From Nonomuraea rubra (lineage in GTDB: Bacteria > Actinomycetota > Actinomycetes > Streptosporangiales > Streptosporangiaceae): a stretch of 64,000 bases of DNA. Below the pieces are notes generated by a model. It ran no database searches. It worked only from the letters and a program-made list of their open reading frames with translations, and had not been told where the DNA came from. Positions 23,195 through 32,738 of this stretch are shown one piece after another. The DNA lies in assembly GCF_014207985.1 (NCBI RefSeq), contig NZ_JACHMI010000001.1:8105001-8169000 (forward strand), written 5' to 3'. Within the stretch, counting starts at the first letter, position 1. Each line of letters begins with the position of its first letter. The position numbers and the translations under genes were made by a program.

Positions 23195-23442
23195 ATGGTG
23201 GCCGCGGTGAGCATCTGGGCGATCAGCCACCATGAGGGTTGCTCCGGTTCGGCCATTCCCTGGTTGCGGAAATAGCCGTCCATGCCGTCGGTCCAGGCGG
23301 CCAGAGCCTCAAGAAACTGCGGCAACGTGATGTTCTCCCAGTTCGAGCTCTCCGGCGACTCGGCGGCCTCCGCCATGGCGGCGATGAGCCTGGCAAGGTC
23401 TTGCCGAGTCACCACTTGGTCGGCCTGTTGATACAGATTCAC
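23185..23442 (-). CDS. Small DUF7660-like protein, presumed immunity protein of the RHS toxin
   Basis: 85 residues, acidic. The sequence has the pattern QDLARLIAAMAEAA, NWENITLPQFLEALAAWTDG, MDGYFRNQG and a C-terminal W-x4-MLTAATIYE, which I associate with the DUF7660 family often found next to polymorphic toxins. It starts at GTG 23442, 17 bases after the stop of the RHS gene and on the same strand, exactly where a cognate immunity gene is expected. Binding to the RHS C-terminal domain is inferred, not shown. Confidence 0.72.
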   Translation of the reverse strand: MNLYQQADQVVTRQDLARLIAAMAEAAESPESSNWENITLPQFLEALAAWTDGMDGYFRNQGMAEPEQPSWWLIAQMLTAATIYE

Positions 23443-23459
23443 GTCCGTTCACCATCCCA

Positions 23460-26400
23460 TCAGTCAGCCGGCCGGGGGCCGTGCCATTCACCGCCACGGA
23501 TCTGGATGCCGATGCCCTCCGTCCGCGTCTGGAACTTGCGTCCGACCTCGTCCCTGATCTCTTCGGGAGTCGCCATCCGATAGGGCACGGACTCTAGTCC
23601 GGCCTTCTGGAAGGCGACGAGCCGGCGGTGATCCAACGTGAACAAGTGGCCATCGCGCTCGAAGAGGCGAATGGTCGGCAGGTCCGCTGGGCTGAGCGTG
23701 CCGTTCCGCAGGGCTTCGGCGGTTTCTTCGATGGTCTGCCCCGTCCTGTACCGAGGACTCACACTGTCCTGGGAGAACCGGACCTCGTTGGGGTTGATCT
23801 CGCCCCTGGCCGGATACGGGCTGAGGCCCAGCGGGTCGAGCCAGGTCGCCGGGTTGACCACGTACGCGTACGGGTTCCAGCCGCCCGACAACCCCAGAGG
23901 GTCGCTGGAGGTGTAGCGCCCGCTCGCCGGATCGTAGTAGCGGAACAGGTTGTAGTGGAGGTCCGACTCCTCGTCCGCGTACTGGCCCGGGAACCGCAGC
24001 GGGCAGTGCGCCCCCGCCGACATGACCTGCGAGGCGAAGCCCCACAGCGTGTGCCCGGCACGCCAGGCGAGCGTGCCTTCGGGGTCGATGAGCTCGGCCG
24101 GGGTGCCCGCCAGGTCGGTGGTGATGGCGTAGAACTGGCGGTCGATCCACTCCTGGCCGGCCTCGAGGACGCGCTCCGTCTGGGTGAGTGGGCGGACCGC
24201 CTCCGGCTCCCACTCCCAGACGGTGGCCCGCCCGGCGGCGGTCTGCTCGGCGAGGGTGAAGCCGTCCCAGGTGAAGTCGACGCGGTCCGTGCCGTCGTGG
24301 CGTTCCTTGGCGACGCGGCGGCCGAGGGGGTCGTAGACGTAGCGCCAGCGGCTGCCGTCGGGGGTGACGAGTTCGGTCAGGCGGTCGTCGGCGTCCCAGG
24401 TGTAGTGCCAGGTCCGGGGCTTGGCGGACAGGCCCTTGCGCCGGCGGAGGACCACGCGGCCCTGGGCGTCGTACTCGTAGCGGACGTTTCCCGCCCTGCG
24501 GAGCTGGGTGCCGGTGTGCGTGCGGGGGCCCTGGACGTCCGGCGATGACGGCCAGCGGGCGTCGGTGATCTGGCCGGCCGCGTCGTAGGTGTAGCGCTCG
24601 GTCCAGTCGAGGCCGTGCAGGGTGGTGACCCGGCCGGCGGGATCGAGGTCGTAGTGGCGCCGTCCGGCCAGGAGGTCGTCGAGGCCGGTGAGCCCGCCGT
24701 CCGGGCCGTAGGCGTACGTGCGCCGCTGCAGCACCCTGCCCTTCGCCGTGCGCAGGGTCTGGTCGCGCAGGCGGGAGTCGGGGTCCCAGTCCTGGGTGAG
24801 CGACACGCCGGCGCCGAAGCTCAGGGACGTCTGCCGGCCCGCCGGGTCGTGGGTGAAGCGCATGGTCTGGCCCGCGGTGTGCAGGGCGGCCGGGTGGCCG
24901 GCCTCGTCGTACAGCCAGGTGCTCTCGGCGCCGGACGGCGTGCGGCGCAGCACCCGGCGGCCGGTGGCGTCGTAGGCGGAGGCGAGGGATCGGCCGTTGC
25001 AGATCTCCTCGGTGATCCGGCCCAGGTCGTCGCGGACGAGGCGCAGGTCGGTCTCGGGGTTGGCGGCCTGGACGAGCCGGCCTGCCAGGTCGTAGGCGAA
25101 GGTGGTGACACGGTCGCCGGAGCGCTGCTCGACCACCTGGCCGAGCACGTCGCGGGTGTAGCGGGTGGTCTGGCCCGCGCCGTTGACCCGCTCGGTGAGC
25201 CGGCCGGCGGCGTCGAAGCGGTAGGCGAGCGTGCGGTCGTTGAAGTCGGTCTCGCCGGTGCGGGCGCCCGCGGGGTCGTAGGTGTAGTGCCAGGTGAGGC
25301 CGAGCGGGTTGGTGACCTGGGTGAGGCGCAGCTCGGTGTCGTAGGTGAACTCGGTGCGGGCCCCGTCCGGGGTGGTCCTGGCCTTGGGCAGGTCGAAGGG
25401 GCCGATGTCGAGGCGGGTGATCCGGCCGAGCGGGTCGGTGTGCCCGGTCAGGTTGCCTTCCGCGTCGTGGGTCCACCGTTCCGTGGCGCCGCCGGGCAGG
25501 GTGCGGGCGGCTGGTCTGCCCTCGACCGTCCAGCTCTGGCGGGTGAGGTCGCCGAGCGGGTCGGTGATCGCGGTGATGCGGCCGAAGGCGTCACGCTCGT
25601 AGCGGGTGACGGCGCCGAGCGGGTCGGTGACGGCGATGGGCAGGCCGGCCGGGTTGTTCTCGATGGTGGTGACCTGGCCGAGGGCGTCCGTGACCGTGGT
25701 CAGGTGGCCGTGCTCGTCGTGGGTGTAGGTGTTGCGGGGGTCGGCGGTGAGGTTGCCGCGCTCGTCGTAGGTGAGCCGCCAGGAGGTGCCGTCGAAGTCG
25801 GTGATGGTGGCGGGCTGGTCCAGGGCGTCGCGGGTGAGCGTGCGGCGGGCGCCGTCGGGGCGGGTGATGGCGAGCAGGCTGCGGGCGTCGTAGGTGTAGG
25901 TGGTCGTACGGCCCAGGGGGTCTGTCTCGGACAGCAGGCGGTCGTACGGGTCCCACTGGTAGTGGGTGGTGTTGCCCAGCGGGTCGGTCTGCTCGGTGAC
26001 CTGGAGCAGGTCGTTGTAGTGGTAGGTGGTCTCGTGGCCGAGGGAGTCGCGGGCCGTGGTGATGCCGCCGGCGTAGGAGATCCGAGTGTCGAAGATGCCG
26101 TCGCTGCCGCTGCCTTCGACGCATCTGCCCTGCTCGTCGTAGGTGTAGGCGTACCAGGTGCCGATCCGGTCGATCCAGCGGGTCAGCCGGCCGTGCTCGT
26201 CGTAGTCGAAGCGGAGCGGCAGGCCGGAGGAGTTGATCACTTCGGTCAGGTTGCGGTGCTCGTCGTAGCGGTAGGCGACCAGCGTCTGGCCGGCCTCGCG
26301 CAGCCGGATCGCCACGATCAGGCCGGCGTGCGTCTCGATGTCGAGGTGGTAGCCGCCGGAATGTGACACCTCGGCGAGCACGCCGCCGGTGTAGCGCAGG

Positions 26401-27932
26401 TCGATGCGGTTGCCGTTGCGGTCGGTGACGGCCGTCAGCGGGAGCACCCGCGCCTCCTCCTCGGCCTGGTCGATCTCGGTGAAGTGCAGGGTGTGGCCGG
26501 TGGCCGGATCCGTCACCCGGTAGACCTCGCCATCGGGGTCGCGGGTCAGCAGCAGGCGCGGTCCCGCGTCCGGCAGCACCTCGTCCGGGCCGGGGTGCGG
26601 GAAGGTGAGCAGCGCGCCGGTGGCCAGCGCCAGGCACACGCCCTGCTCGTCGATCTCCAGCCGCTGGTCGACGGTGGAGGCCCAGGACGGGCCGAACCAG
26701 CGGCCCACCTGGTAGGACGACAGATGCGTGCGCTCCAGCACCAGCGGTAACACCCCGGGCAGCTCGACGTCGTGCTGGGGGAGCAGCACGGTGCCGGTCG
26801 GGAAGTGCACCGGGTCCTTGCTGAAGAACTGCCTGGCTTTCCGCCACGCCGTCCCTGCGGCCGTCGCGGCCCGGCCCGCGCCGCCGGCCAGCGCCCCGCG
26901 CAACCCCGCACCGGCGACCGCCGTCGCGCCCGCCGGGATCCCCGCGGTCCGGAACAGGCCCATCGCGGTGCCGCCACCGGCCCGTACCCCCGCCGCCAGC
27001 CCGCCCAGCGCCGCCACCGCCTTGGCGCCCTGCGCCAGCATCCCCACCTGGCGGCCGCCCGGGAACACGCCGATCCCGTCCAGGACCACCTGGCCCAGGC
27101 CCGCCCTGCCCTGCCGGTACTTGTTCAGCGAGTCGGCGAACACCACCGCCCCTGCCACCACCGCCGCCCCCAGGAGGATCGCCCCGGCCAGCCCGCCGGT
27201 GCCGACGATCAGCACCGCGATCCCCGCCACCATCGCCACGTTGCGAGCCAGATTCACGAAGTCGTCCCAGGACCGGAACGGCGTGGAGACCGTCTCCCAC
27301 GCCTTCTCCAGCCAGGACTTGTTCTGGATGCCGCTGCCGTGCAGGGCCTGCTCGATCTCGCGCACCGCCCGCGACTCGGCATCCCCGCGCAGGCCGGCCG
27401 CCTCCTCGGCGATCCGCCGGGCCCGGGTGCGGTCGGCGTCGGCGTTGCGGGCGCGGGTGACGGCGGGCCGTACCGCCGCCTGCACCGCCGGATCGGCCGC
27501 GCTCACCGCCGACTCCACCTCGGCCAGGCTGCCCGTCGCCGCCGTGGCGGGCAACTGGGCCCGAACCTCGCGCAGCGCCCCCTGGTACTGCTCGTCGGCC
27601 GCCTGCCCCTGCCGCAACGCGCTACCTGCCTGGGTCTTGGCCTGCTCCAGGCTGCCGGCGTAGGTGTTCAGCGCGGTGCCCGCGCCGCGGTAGGCCCTGC
27701 CCAGCTTGGCCAGCTCATCCGGCAGCGTCCGCAGGGCCTCGGCGTACTTGGCCGCGTAGTCGCCGCGCATGTTCAGCGCCGGGCTGTTGCCCGAGACCGT
27801 AGCCAGCCGGGCCGTGTTGTCCTCGGCCAGCTTCGCCTGGTCAAGGAGACGCGTGGCCAGCGCCCGCACCTGCACCGGGTCCCCCGGCGCAGGGTCGCCC
27901 GCCAGCCCGAGTGTTTCCCATCCGCCCGGCAT
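23460..27932 (-). CDS. RHS/YD-repeat polymorphic toxin
   Basis: 1490 residues from ATG 27932, with AGGTGAT upstream. Domain order: N-terminal helical segment (about 1-200) like the type VII secretion signal of actinobacterial toxins; a hydrophobic hairpin (about 230-275, AGIAVLIVGTGGLAGAILLG); a DUF6531-type entry domain at DPVHFPTGTVLLPQHDVELP; some 20 YD repeats of the form G-x3-YxYD; the RHS core (YNLFRYYDPASGRYTSSDPL, then DPLGL); and a variable 120-residue tail (1371-1490). The tail contains IRLFERDGHLFTLDHRRLVA, which resembles ParB/Srx-type toxin domains. The toxin activity is unproven. The gene downstream is the presumed immunity gene. Confidence 0.9.
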   Translation of the reverse strand: MPGGWETLGLAGDPAPGDPVQVRALATRLLDQAKLAEDNTARLATVSGNSPALNMRGDYAAKYAEALRTLPDELAKLGRAYRGAGTALNTYAGSLEQAKTQAGSALRQGQAADEQYQGALREVRAQLPATAATGSLAEVESAVSAADPAVQAAVRPAVTRARNADADRTRARRIAEEAAGLRGDAESRAVREIEQALHGSGIQNKSWLEKAWETVSTPFRSWDDFVNLARNVAMVAGIAVLIVGTGGLAGAILLGAAVVAGAVVFADSLNKYRQGRAGLGQVVLDGIGVFPGGRQVGMLAQGAKAVAALGGLAAGVRAGGGTAMGLFRTAGIPAGATAVAGAGLRGALAGGAGRAATAAGTAWRKARQFFSKDPVHFPTGTVLLPQHDVELPGVLPLVLERTHLSSYQVGRWFGPSWASTVDQRLEIDEQGVCLALATGALLTFPHPGPDEVLPDAGPRLLLTRDPDGEVYRVTDPATGHTLHFTEIDQAEEEARVLPLTAVTDRNGNRIDLRYTGGVLAEVSHSGGYHLDIETHAGLIVAIRLREAGQTLVAYRYDEHRNLTEVINSSGLPLRFDYDEHGRLTRWIDRIGTWYAYTYDEQGRCVEGSGSDGIFDTRISYAGGITTARDSLGHETTYHYNDLLQVTEQTDPLGNTTHYQWDPYDRLLSETDPLGRTTTYTYDARSLLAITRPDGARRTLTRDALDQPATITDFDGTSWRLTYDERGNLTADPRNTYTHDEHGHLTTVTDALGQVTTIENNPAGLPIAVTDPLGAVTRYERDAFGRITAITDPLGDLTRQSWTVEGRPAARTLPGGATERWTHDAEGNLTGHTDPLGRITRLDIGPFDLPKARTTPDGARTEFTYDTELRLTQVTNPLGLTWHYTYDPAGARTGETDFNDRTLAYRFDAAGRLTERVNGAGQTTRYTRDVLGQVVEQRSGDRVTTFAYDLAGRLVQAANPETDLRLVRDDLGRITEEICNGRSLASAYDATGRRVLRRTPSGAESTWLYDEAGHPAALHTAGQTMRFTHDPAGRQTSLSFGAGVSLTQDWDPDSRLRDQTLRTAKGRVLQRRTYAYGPDGGLTGLDDLLAGRRHYDLDPAGRVTTLHGLDWTERYTYDAAGQITDARWPSSPDVQGPRTHTGTQLRRAGNVRYEYDAQGRVVLRRRKGLSAKPRTWHYTWDADDRLTELVTPDGSRWRYVYDPLGRRVAKERHDGTDRVDFTWDGFTLAEQTAAGRATVWEWEPEAVRPLTQTERVLEAGQEWIDRQFYAITTDLAGTPAELIDPEGTLAWRAGHTLWGFASQVMSAGAHCPLRFPGQYADEESDLHYNLFRYYDPASGRYTSSDPLGLSGGWNPYAYVVNPATWLDPLGLSPYPARGEINPNEVRFSQDSVSPRYRTGQTIEETAEALRNGTLSPADLPTIRLFERDGHLFTLDHRRLVAFQKAGLESVPYRMATPEEIRDEVGRKFQTRTEGIGIQIRGGEWHGPRPAD

Positions 27933-28065
27933 GAGATCACCTGCTTCGCTGACCCGTGCTGGGTCTCGCGGTGTTGTACGCGGCCGGCGGAGGCCGGGGT
28001 TCAAGCCGATGACTTTCTGTCGGTTTCCTGGTCTAGATTGACGACCGACGAGAAGGAGCGACCCT

Positions 28066-28932
28066 ATGACCGAGCCCCAGACCCACACCCTTGAGGTGCC
28101 CGGCGCCACCATCGCCTACGACGTGCGCGCGGCCGAGGGGAGCGCCGAGCCGATCCTGCTGATGATCGGCTCCCCGATGGACGCCACCGGCTTCACCACC
28201 CTGGCCGGCCACTTCGAGGACCGCACGGTGGTGACGTACGACCCGCGCGGGGTCTCCCGGAGCAAGCGGACCGACGGCCTGGCCGAGTCGACGCCCGAGC
28301 TGCACGCCGACGACCTGCACCGGCTGATCGACGCGATCGGCGGCGGCCCGGTCGACGTCTTCGCCAGCAGCGGGGGCGCGGTGAACGCGCTGGCGCTGGT
28401 GGCGCGGCATCCCGAGCAGGTGCGCACGCTGGTGGCGCACGAGCCGCCGCTCGCCAAGGTGCTGCCGGACCGGGAGCGGGCGATGGCCGCGATCAAGCAC
28501 ATGCGGGAGACGTACGAGCGTGAGGGCTTCGGGCCGGCGATGGCGCAGTTCATCGCGCTGACGGGGCACCGCGGCGAGTTCCCGGCGGATCCGAAGGAGC
28601 TGCCGGTGCCGGACCCGGCCATGATGGGCCTGCCGGCGCAGGACGACGGGTCGCGCGACGACGCGCTGCTGGGGCAGAACCTCGTCACCTGCACCCACTA
28701 CGAGCCCGACTTCGACGCGCTGCGGGCCGCCTCGACCCGGGTCGTGATCGCGGTCGGTGCCGAGTCGGAGGGGGAGATGGCCCGTCGCGGGGGCGAGGGC
28801 GCGGCCGAGCGGCTCGGTACGAAGCCCGTCACCTTCCCCAGCAACCACGGAGGTTTCATGGGTAACGAGTTCGGCATGCCGGGCCAGCCCGAGGCCTTCG
28901 CCGCCGCACTGAGGCAGGTCCTGAGCGCGTAA
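28066..28932 (+). CDS. Alpha/beta hydrolase
   Basis: 288 residues, AAGGAG upstream. The fold shows the oxyanion strand ILLMIGSPMD, the nucleophile elbow VFASSGGAVNAL (Ser in A-S-S-G-G, a variant of GxSxG), and the late His in PSNHGGF. Substrate not evident; such proteins are often annotated as esterases or as EstX-like. It is divergent from the RHS gene over 133 bases and convergent with the PucR gene. A GTCGGT/ACCGAC dyad (28019-28024 and 28044-28049) lies just ahead of the ribosome site. Confidence 0.87.
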   Translation: MTEPQTHTLEVPGATIAYDVRAAEGSAEPILLMIGSPMDATGFTTLAGHFEDRTVVTYDPRGVSRSKRTDGLAESTPELHADDLHRLIDAIGGGPVDVFASSGGAVNALALVARHPEQVRTLVAHEPPLAKVLPDRERAMAAIKHMRETYEREGFGPAMAQFIALTGHRGEFPADPKELPVPDPAMMGLPAQDDGSRDDALLGQNLVTCTHYEPDFDALRAASTRVVIAVGAESEGEMARRGGEGAAERLGTKPVTFPSNHGGFMGNEFGMPGQPEAFAAALRQVLSA

Positions 28933-28953
28933 CGCCCGGGCCGGCCCGCAGCT

Positions 28954-30045
28954 TCATGGGCGGGTGGCAGCGGGACCGCTCGGGGGCTCGTGAGTGCGTA
29001 GGCGGGCCGCCTTCAGGCCCAGGTGCACGGCCAGCCGGTCGTCGCCGTCCGACAGGTCGCGGTGGGTGAGGCGCTCGGCCTTGCCCAGCCGGTAGTAGAG
29101 CGTCTGGCGGTGGATGCCCAGCTCGGCGGCGGTCTTCTGCACGTGGCCGCCGCGGTCGAGGTAGACCTCCACGGTCTGGGCCAGCTCGGTGTCCAGCGCC
29201 GCGGTCTCCTCGGCCAGCTCGCGCAGGTCCGCCTGGCTCAGCCGGGCCAGCAGGCGGTGCACGCCCAGGTCCTCCCAACGGGCGATGGGCGCGTGGCGGG
29301 GGAAGTGCTCGGCGATGCGCAGCGCCTGGCGGGCCTCGCGCCAGCTCAGCCAGGCGTCGGCCGGGTCGTCGCGGGGGGCGCCGATGCCGGCCGCGGTGCC
29401 GTACGCGCCGCGCACGGTCTGCGCCACCTCCGCCGCCAGGTGGGCGGGGGCGAGCAGGGCGACGGGGGAGCCCGCGCGGGCCAGGACGCCGCGCGGAAGC
29501 GTCCAGAGGGCGGCGACGCGATCCTGCGACTCGCGGACGGCGATGGCCGCGACCGGGCCCGGCACCTCGATGGAGGCGCCGGCCCGCTCCTCCGGGTCGG
29601 CGGAGAGCAGGGCGCGCAGGCCGTGCCCGAGGTCCTGGCGGCTCCTGGCCTCCTGGGCGAGCGCGGCGGCGGCGCGCGCGACGAGCGGGGCGGCGGCCCG
29701 CAGCCACTCGTCGGTCAGCTCGCCGGAGTCCAGCAGCCACAGGTAGCCGTAGGTGACGTCGGCGTGGCGCAGCGGCCAGCAGACTCTGGCCAGCACTTTG
29801 AGCTCGGCGTCGGCGGGGATCCTGACGGGGCCGCCGGCCCTGGCGATGCCGTAGCGTTCGAAGTAGTCGCGTACCTCGCCCGTGGCGCGCCGGCGCAGGA
29901 TCGACTCCTGGCGGACCGTGTCGATGTCGCCGTGCTGGGCCCCGTACGCCAGCAGCCGGAACGAGCGGTCCTCCAGCGTCGCGGACGCGCCCAGCCGGGC
30001 GGCGATCTCGTCGACGATCTCTTGTAGGTCAGCCGAGTTGTGCAT
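28954..30045 (-). CDS. PucR-type transcriptional regulator of proline catabolism
   Basis: 363 residues from ATG 30045; an upstream TTG start at 30066 is possible. The N-terminal ligand-binding region (about 1-160) starts HNSADLQEIVDEIAARLGAS. The C-terminal PucR helix-turn-helix (about 295-345) reads GHVQKTAAELGIHRQTLYYR. This class activates genes for amino-acid or purine use; PutR of corynebacteria is of this type. The gene is divergent from putB-pruA with 76 bases between, so control of proline degradation is the natural reading. Confidence 0.9.
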   Translation of the reverse strand: MHNSADLQEIVDEIAARLGASATLEDRSFRLLAYGAQHGDIDTVRQESILRRRATGEVRDYFERYGIARAGGPVRIPADAELKVLARVCWPLRHADVTYGYLWLLDSGELTDEWLRAAAPLVARAAAALAQEARSRQDLGHGLRALLSADPEERAGASIEVPGPVAAIAVRESQDRVAALWTLPRGVLARAGSPVALLAPAHLAAEVAQTVRGAYGTAAGIGAPRDDPADAWLSWREARQALRIAEHFPRHAPIARWEDLGVHRLLARLSQADLRELAEETAALDTELAQTVEVYLDRGGHVQKTAAELGIHRQTLYYRLGKAERLTHRDLSDGDDRLAVHLGLKAARLRTHEPPSGPAATRP

Positions 30046-30121
30046 TTGTACGACAGCCTGCCACAAGCCGCGTTACGCCCGTCGATGGCCCCCTCTGAGC
30101 TGCGGTTTCTACACTGAACCC

Positions 30122-31039
30122 ATGCTGGGTCAACTGCTCCTCGCCGCTTCCGGAAGCGGCCTCGTACGCCGTACCGTGTCAGGCTTCCCGCTCACGAGGA
30201 AGGTCGTGCAGCGGTTCGTCGCGGGCGAGAGCGTCCAGGAGGCCCATGCCGCGATCGAGCGGCTGCGCGACGCGAACCTCGCCGTCACCGTGGACCACCT
30301 CGGCGAGGAGACGCTCGACGCGCGGGCCGCAGAGGACACCGCGAACGCCTACATCACGCTGCTGCAGGCCGTCGAGCCGCTCGCGCTGGGCACCCGGGGC
30401 GAGGTGTCGGTGAAGCTGTCGGCCGTCGGCCAGCGGCTCGACGAGTCGATGGCGCTGGAGCACGCCCGCGAGATCTGCGCCGCCGCGGCCGCCAACGGCT
30501 CGACCGTCACGCTCGACATGGAGGACCACACCACGGTCGACTCCACGCTGTCGATCCTGCGCAAGCTGCGCGAGGACTACCCGTCCACGGGCGTGGCGAT
30601 CCAGGCGTACCTGTTCCGCAGCGAGCAGGACTGCCGCGACCTGTCGTCGGAGGGCTCCCGCGTGCGCCTGGTCAAGGGCGCCTACCGCGAGCCCGCGTCG
30701 GTGGCGCACCAGGGCAAGTCGGACGTGGACAAGGCGTACGTGCGATGCCTTCGGATCCTCATGGCGGGGAAGGGGTACCCCATGGTGGCGACGCACGACG
30801 ACCGCATGATCGCGATCACCGAGCTGCTCGCCGACCGCTTCGGGAGGACGATCGGCGACCACGAGTTCCAGATGCTCTACGGAATCAGGACCGACCGGCA
30901 GGAGGCCCTGGCGGGAGCCGGTCACACGGTCCGCGTGTACGTCCCCTACGGCGACGACTGGTACGGCTACTTCATGCGCCGCCTCGCGGAGCGCCCGGCC
31001 AACGTCGCCTTCTTCCTTCGTGCCCTTGGGGGTAAGTAA
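30122..31039 (+). CDS. putB: Proline dehydrogenase
   Basis: 305 residues, the short monofunctional form. It is a TIM barrel with the family motifs VSVKLSAVGQRLDE, VTLDMEDHTTVD, VAIQAYLFRSEQD, RLVKGAYREPAS and a C-terminal YVPYGDDWYGYFMRRLAERP. The FAD enzyme oxidises L-proline to delta1-pyrroline-5-carboxylate at the membrane face and passes electrons to quinone. The stop codon is followed directly by the ATG of the P5C dehydrogenase gene (31040), so the two steps are translated together. It is divergent from the PucR regulator. Confidence 0.95.
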   Translation: MLGQLLLAASGSGLVRRTVSGFPLTRKVVQRFVAGESVQEAHAAIERLRDANLAVTVDHLGEETLDARAAEDTANAYITLLQAVEPLALGTRGEVSVKLSAVGQRLDESMALEHAREICAAAAANGSTVTLDMEDHTTVDSTLSILRKLREDYPSTGVAIQAYLFRSEQDCRDLSSEGSRVRLVKGAYREPASVAHQGKSDVDKAYVRCLRILMAGKGYPMVATHDDRMIAITELLADRFGRTIGDHEFQMLYGIRTDRQEALAGAGHTVRVYVPYGDDWYGYFMRRLAERPANVAFFLRALGGK

Positions 31040-32665
31040 ATGGATGCCATCAGCAACGTCCCGGTGCCCGCGAACGAGCGCGTGTTCGGCTACGCGCCCG
31101 GCAGCGCCGAGCGGGAGACGCTGGCGGGCCGCATCAAGGAGCTGGCCGGCGCGTCGCTCGACCTGACCATGACCATCGGCGGCGAGCAGCGGCTCGGCGG
31201 CGGCGCCCCCATCGACGTGGTGCAGCCGCACAACCATGCCTCCGTCCTGGGCCGTACCAACGACGCTACGGCCCAGGACGTGCAGGACGCCATCGCGGCG
31301 GCGCTGACGGCGGCCCCGGCGTGGCGGTCGCTGTCGTTCGACGAGCGGGCGGCGATCTTCCTCAAGGCCGCGGACCTGCTGGCGGGCCCGTGGCGGGCGA
31401 CGCTGAACGCGGCGACAGTCCTCGGGCAGTCGAAGTCGGTGCAGCAGGCGGAGATCGACGCGGCCTGCGAGCTGATCGACTTCCTGCGCTTCAACGTGGC
31501 CTACGCCCGCCAGCTCTACGCCGACCAGCCGATCTCGTCGCCCGGCGTGTGGAACCGGATGGAGTACCGCCCGCTCGAAGGATTCGTGCTGGCGATCACG
31601 CCGTTCAACTTCACCGCGATCGCCGGCAACCTGCCGACGTCGGCCGCGCTGATGGGCAACGTCGTCGTCTGGAAGCCGTCGCCGACGCAGCAGTTCGCCG
31701 CGCACTTCACGATGCGGCTGCTGGAGGAGGCGGGGCTGCCGCCGGGCGTGATCAACCTGGTGACGGGCAACGGGCAGGCCGTGTCCGAGGTGGCGCTGGG
31801 GCACCCGGCGCTCGCGGGCATCCACTTCACCGGCTCGACCGCGACGTTCCAGCACCTGTGGCGCACGATCGGCACCAACATCTCCGCCTACCACGCCTAC
31901 CCGCGCCTGGTCGGGGAGACCGGCGGCAAGGACTTCGTGCTCGCCCACCCCTCGGCCGACCCGGCCGTGCTGACGACGGCGCTGGTCAGGGGGGCGTTCG
32001 AGTACCAGGGGCAGAAGTGCTCGGCGGCGTCGCGGGCGTACGTGCCGCGGTCGCTGTGGAGCCGCATGCGTGACGACTTCGTCGCCACCGCCGAGTCGCT
32101 GACGGTGGGCGACGTGGCGGCGGACCTGTCGACGTTCATGGGCGCGGTCATCGACGGCCGGGCGTTCGCCAAGCACAAGGAGGCGATCGACCGGGCGCGC
32201 GCGGCCTCCGACATCGACGTGCTCACCGGCTCCTACGACGACTCCGTCGGCTACTTCGTCAAGCCCACCATCCTGGAGTGCGCGAACCCGGCCGACGAGA
32301 TCTTCGTCAAGGAGTACTTCGGGCCGATCCTCGGCGTGCACGTCTACGAGGACCGCGACTACGACCGGGTCGTGGACCAGATGGAGGGCATCGCGCCGTA
32401 CGCGCTGACCGGGTCGATCATCGCCCAGGACCGTTACGCCATCGCCACGGCGGCCGAGCGGCTGCGCTTCGCGGCGGGCAACTTCTACGTCAACGACAAG
32501 CCGACGGGCGCCGTCGTGGGCCAGCAGCCGTTCGGCGGCGGCCGCGCGTCCGGCACCAACGACAAGGCCGGCTCGATCTTCAACCTGACGCGGTGGGTGA
32601 GCGCCCGCGCGATCAAGGAGACGTTCGTGCCGCCGACCGACCACCGTTACCCGCACATGGGCTGA
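31040..32665 (+). CDS. pruA: L-glutamate gamma-semialdehyde (P5C) dehydrogenase
   Basis: 541 residues, usual length for the group. ALDH hallmarks: TPFNFTAIAGNLP (substrate/NAD loop), general base Glu in LVGETGGKDFV and nucleophile Cys in YQGQKCSAASRAY. The C-terminal QQPFGGGRASGTNDKAG is typical of P5C dehydrogenases. It converts glutamate semialdehyde, formed spontaneously from P5C, to glutamate with NAD+. It starts at the base after the putB stop and is followed by a 17-bp stem terminator, closing the two-gene operon. Confidence 0.96.
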   Translation: MDAISNVPVPANERVFGYAPGSAERETLAGRIKELAGASLDLTMTIGGEQRLGGGAPIDVVQPHNHASVLGRTNDATAQDVQDAIAAALTAAPAWRSLSFDERAAIFLKAADLLAGPWRATLNAATVLGQSKSVQQAEIDAACELIDFLRFNVAYARQLYADQPISSPGVWNRMEYRPLEGFVLAITPFNFTAIAGNLPTSAALMGNVVVWKPSPTQQFAAHFTMRLLEEAGLPPGVINLVTGNGQAVSEVALGHPALAGIHFTGSTATFQHLWRTIGTNISAYHAYPRLVGETGGKDFVLAHPSADPAVLTTALVRGAFEYQGQKCSAASRAYVPRSLWSRMRDDFVATAESLTVGDVAADLSTFMGAVIDGRAFAKHKEAIDRARAASDIDVLTGSYDDSVGYFVKPTILECANPADEIFVKEYFGPILGVHVYEDRDYDRVVDQMEGIAPYALTGSIIAQDRYAIATAAERLRFAAGNFYVNDKPTGAVVGQQPFGGGRASGTNDKAGSIFNLTRWVSARAIKETFVPPTDHRYPHMG

Positions 32666-32677
32666 CCGCCCATCGCC

Positions 32678-32718
32678 GTCAAGAGCCCCCGGGGTCCTGC
32701 CCCCCGGGGGCTCTTGAC
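32678..32718 (+). terminator. Strong hairpin terminator of the putB-pruA operon
   Basis: A perfect 17-bp stem (32678-32694 with 32702-32718) and 7-base loop, starting 13 bases after the pruA stop. It is very stable and has no U tract. Confidence 0.93.
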
Positions 32719-32738
32719 GCCGGCCCCACAATGAGGGC

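Noticed and set aside
24615..26366. 583-residue plus-strand open frame opposite the RHS gene
   Set aside because: It is a shadow of the YD-repeat coding frame: Gly/Val-rich, no known motif, while the minus strand encodes an unmistakable RHS protein.
27990..28010. GGTTCAAGCC, similar to a tRNA T-loop, hinting at an attachment site
   Set aside because: No acceptor or anticodon arms around it, no integrase gene and no second copy; chance match.
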